Source: JAENVU01 sp963765075 (GTDB taxonomy: Bacteria; Actinomycetota; Acidimicrobiia; IMCC26256; JAENVU01). Taken from it: a stretch of 64,000 bases of DNA. Position numbers and translations under genes: made by a program. Location of the stretch: NCBI GenBank assembly GCA_963765075.1, contig CAVXVA010000001.1:186001-250000 (forward strand), written 5' to 3'. The notes under the pieces were generated by a model that made no database searches, was not told the origin of the DNA, and worked only from the letters and a program-made list of their open reading frames with translations. Shown here in pieces: positions 62,940-64,000 of the stretch; within the stretch, counting starts at the first letter, position 1, and each line of letters begins with the position of its first letter.

Positions 62940-62945
62940 TAGCCT
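62940..62945 (+). promoter_or_regulatory. Candidate leaderless -10 hexamer of the TetR gene
   Basis: TAGCCT lies 7 nt before the ATG at 62953. Confidence 0.45.
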
Positions 62946-62952
62946 GGCACCG

Positions 62953-63588
62953 ATGCCTCCCCTTCGACCGGTTGCCGACCCGAGTCCGGCAACGCCGGAG
63001 GTGCGCACGCGAGGCCAACTGACCCACGATCGGCTCCTGGTCGCGGGCGCCACGGTGTTCGCCGATCGGGGTTTCCATGCGGCGCGGGTCGACGACATCG
63101 TCAAGCTCGCCGCCACCTCGCACGGCACCTTTTACCTGTACTTCGCCAACAAGGAAGAGCTGTTCCGGGCGCTCGCCGAACAGGTCGCCGAACAGCTCAC
63201 GGTCCTCGCCGCGGCGCTTCCGCCCCTCACGTCGGGCCCGGAGGGCGTACGGGCCCTGACCGCCTGGCTCGAGGAGTTCCACCAGCTCTATTCGGCGGCG
63301 GGCCCGGTCCTCCAGGCGTGGACCGAGACCGAAATGGGTGCCAACGACGTCGGCAAGCTGGCCACGGTGGTCTGGTCGAACTTCACGGGCGCGCTCTTCG
63401 AACGCATACGCGAATCCGGAGTGACCGACCTCGACCCGGCCGCGGCCGCGCTCGCACTCGTCGCCATGATCGAACGGGCGAACTATTACGAGATCGCCGA
63501 AAAGGTCACCTCGCCTGACGCGGCCACGGCCGCCGTCCTGGCCCGCATCGCCCACGACGCGATCTTCGGGGCTGCCGCGCGCGCCTGA
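62953..63588 (+). CDS. TetR-family transcriptional regulator
   Basis: A protein of 211 residues. The helix-turn-helix near residues 30-70 contains A-R-V-D-D-I-V and T-S-H-G-T-F-Y-L-Y-F-A-N-K-E, identical to the segment in the TetR at 11239. The C-terminal domain carries F-H-Q-L-Y-S-A-A-G-P-V-L-Q-A-W. It probably represses its own gene and lipid genes through the TGAC-N6-GTCA sites, with an acyl-CoA as inducer; the inducer is inference. Confidence 0.92.
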   Translation: MPPLRPVADPSPATPEVRTRGQLTHDRLLVAGATVFADRGFHAARVDDIVKLAATSHGTFYLYFANKEELFRALAEQVAEQLTVLAAALPPLTSGPEGVRALTAWLEEFHQLYSAAGPVLQAWTETEMGANDVGKLATVVWSNFTGALFERIRESGVTDLDPAAAALALVAMIERANYYEIAEKVTSPDAATAAVLARIAHDAIFGAAARA

Positions 63589-63609
63589 GCGCCCGCGGCA
63601 GCCCCGCAC

Positions 63610-64000
63610 TCACGGAGCGAAGGTGAGGTCGATGTCGTCAGCGCGTTCCGCCTCGCCCTCCACCAGTTCGCCGATGCTGAGGAAGCAACGAACGTCCGGC
63701 GTGCCGCACATGTGCGCGGCCTGACCGATCGGCCCCTTCGTCACCGTCGTCGTCCCTTCACCCGTGCCATCAGCGGCAACGGTCAAGGTCTTGATGGCAT
63801 CGAGCGCGCAGTCCGCGGCCCCCACTTCGGCGCTTCCGGCCTGGGCACACTCGTTGATGCCGAGTGTCTTCCCTGCGGTGAACCCCGATACCTTGACCGT
63901 GACGGTTGCGCCATTGGCCAATCCCGTAGTTGGTTCCGCCGTCGCCGTGAATTTCGGCTTGGCCTTCGTAGTAGTTGTGGTCGAATCGTCGACCGGCTTC
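63610..64000 (-). CDS. Neocarzinostatin-family protein, C-terminal part (cut by window edge)
   Basis: The visible 129 residues follow a threonine-rich linker (S-T-T-T-T-T-K) and show V-T-V-K-V-S-G-F-T-A-G-K-T-L-G-I-N-E-C-A, paired cysteines (E-C-A...D-C-A and M-C-G...R-C-F) and D-I-D-L-T-F-A-P at the end. This is the immunoglobulin-like fold of enediyne-binding apoproteins; in most actinobacteria the role is unknown. The linker suggests an exported or lipid-anchored N-terminus outside the window. Confidence 0.78.
   Translation of the reverse strand, partial: KPVDDSTTTTTKAKPKFTATAEPTTGLANGATVTVKVSGFTAGKTLGINECAQAGSAEVGAADCALDAIKTLTVAADGTGEGTTTVTKGPIGQAAHMCGTPDVRCFLSIGELVEGEAERADDIDLTFAP

Overview
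The window is GC-rich bacterial chromosome with actinobacterial hallmarks: densely packed genes, frequent GTG starts, stop/start overlaps of 1-4 nt, many leaderless-looking promoters (a TANNNT hexamer 6-10 nt before the start codon), and a large set of acyl-CoA dehydrogenases, thiolase-like proteins, MaoC hydratases, SDRs and CaiB CoA-transferases. This mix resembles Actinomycetota of the Acidimicrobiia type. That placement is inference from gene content, since no ribosomal marker is present.

Layout. 1-13.4 kb: thiolase end and its OB-fold partner, MarR/YceI pair, MerR regulator, amidohydrolase, double-domain CoA-transferase, two SDR/MaoC/enoyl-CoA hydratase/thiolase blocks, TetR regulator and acyl-CoA synthetase. 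13.4-27.7 kb: acyl-CoA dehydrogenase, urate-hydroxylase-like membrane protein, a redoxin gene with an in-frame TGA at its active-site cysteine position, ArsR/SRPBCC pair, DUF222-HNH protein behind an SOS-like promoter, secreted nuclease/phosphatase, molybdopterin oxidoreductase, dimethylformamidase-like protein, AlkD-like repair protein and a beta-helix exoprotein. 27.8-41.7 kb: tRNA-Cys, acyltransferase, then a long forward lipid-catabolic run (thiolases, hydratase, SDR, paired acyl-CoA dehydrogenases, hydantoinase/oxoprolinase B and A). 41.7-55.4 kb: GMC oxidoreductase with its small subunit, desaturase, HAD hydrolase, aldehyde dehydrogenase, cold-shock protein, a second acyl-CoA activation set and small-molecule enzymes. 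55.4-62.9 kb: a reverse-strand run of ten genes (MaoC, SDR, TIM-barrel epimerase, P450, ferredoxin, UGSC selenoprotein, its partner, D-2-hydroxyacid dehydrogenase, Gfo/Idh/MocA oxidoreductase, small lipoprotein), with a divergent TetR gene at its head. The window ends in a neocarzinostatin-like protein cut by the edge.

Three observations stand out. First, two genes continue in the same frame through a TGA at a redox-active position (WSSW-TGA-GCR at 16612-16614 and LGN-TGA-GSC at 59016-59018). Each is followed by a hairpin, so both are probable selenoproteins that ordinary gene calling splits or truncates. Second, a 14-bp palindrome TGACRYNNRYGTCA lies at or just downstream of the -10 hexamer of five lipid-metabolism genes, and a looser copy lies beside a TetR gene, which suggests one local lipid regulon. 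Third, eight otherwise intact genes carry single-base indels, so the assembly appears to have residual indel errors; these genes are annotated as frameshifted CDS rather than as decayed genes.
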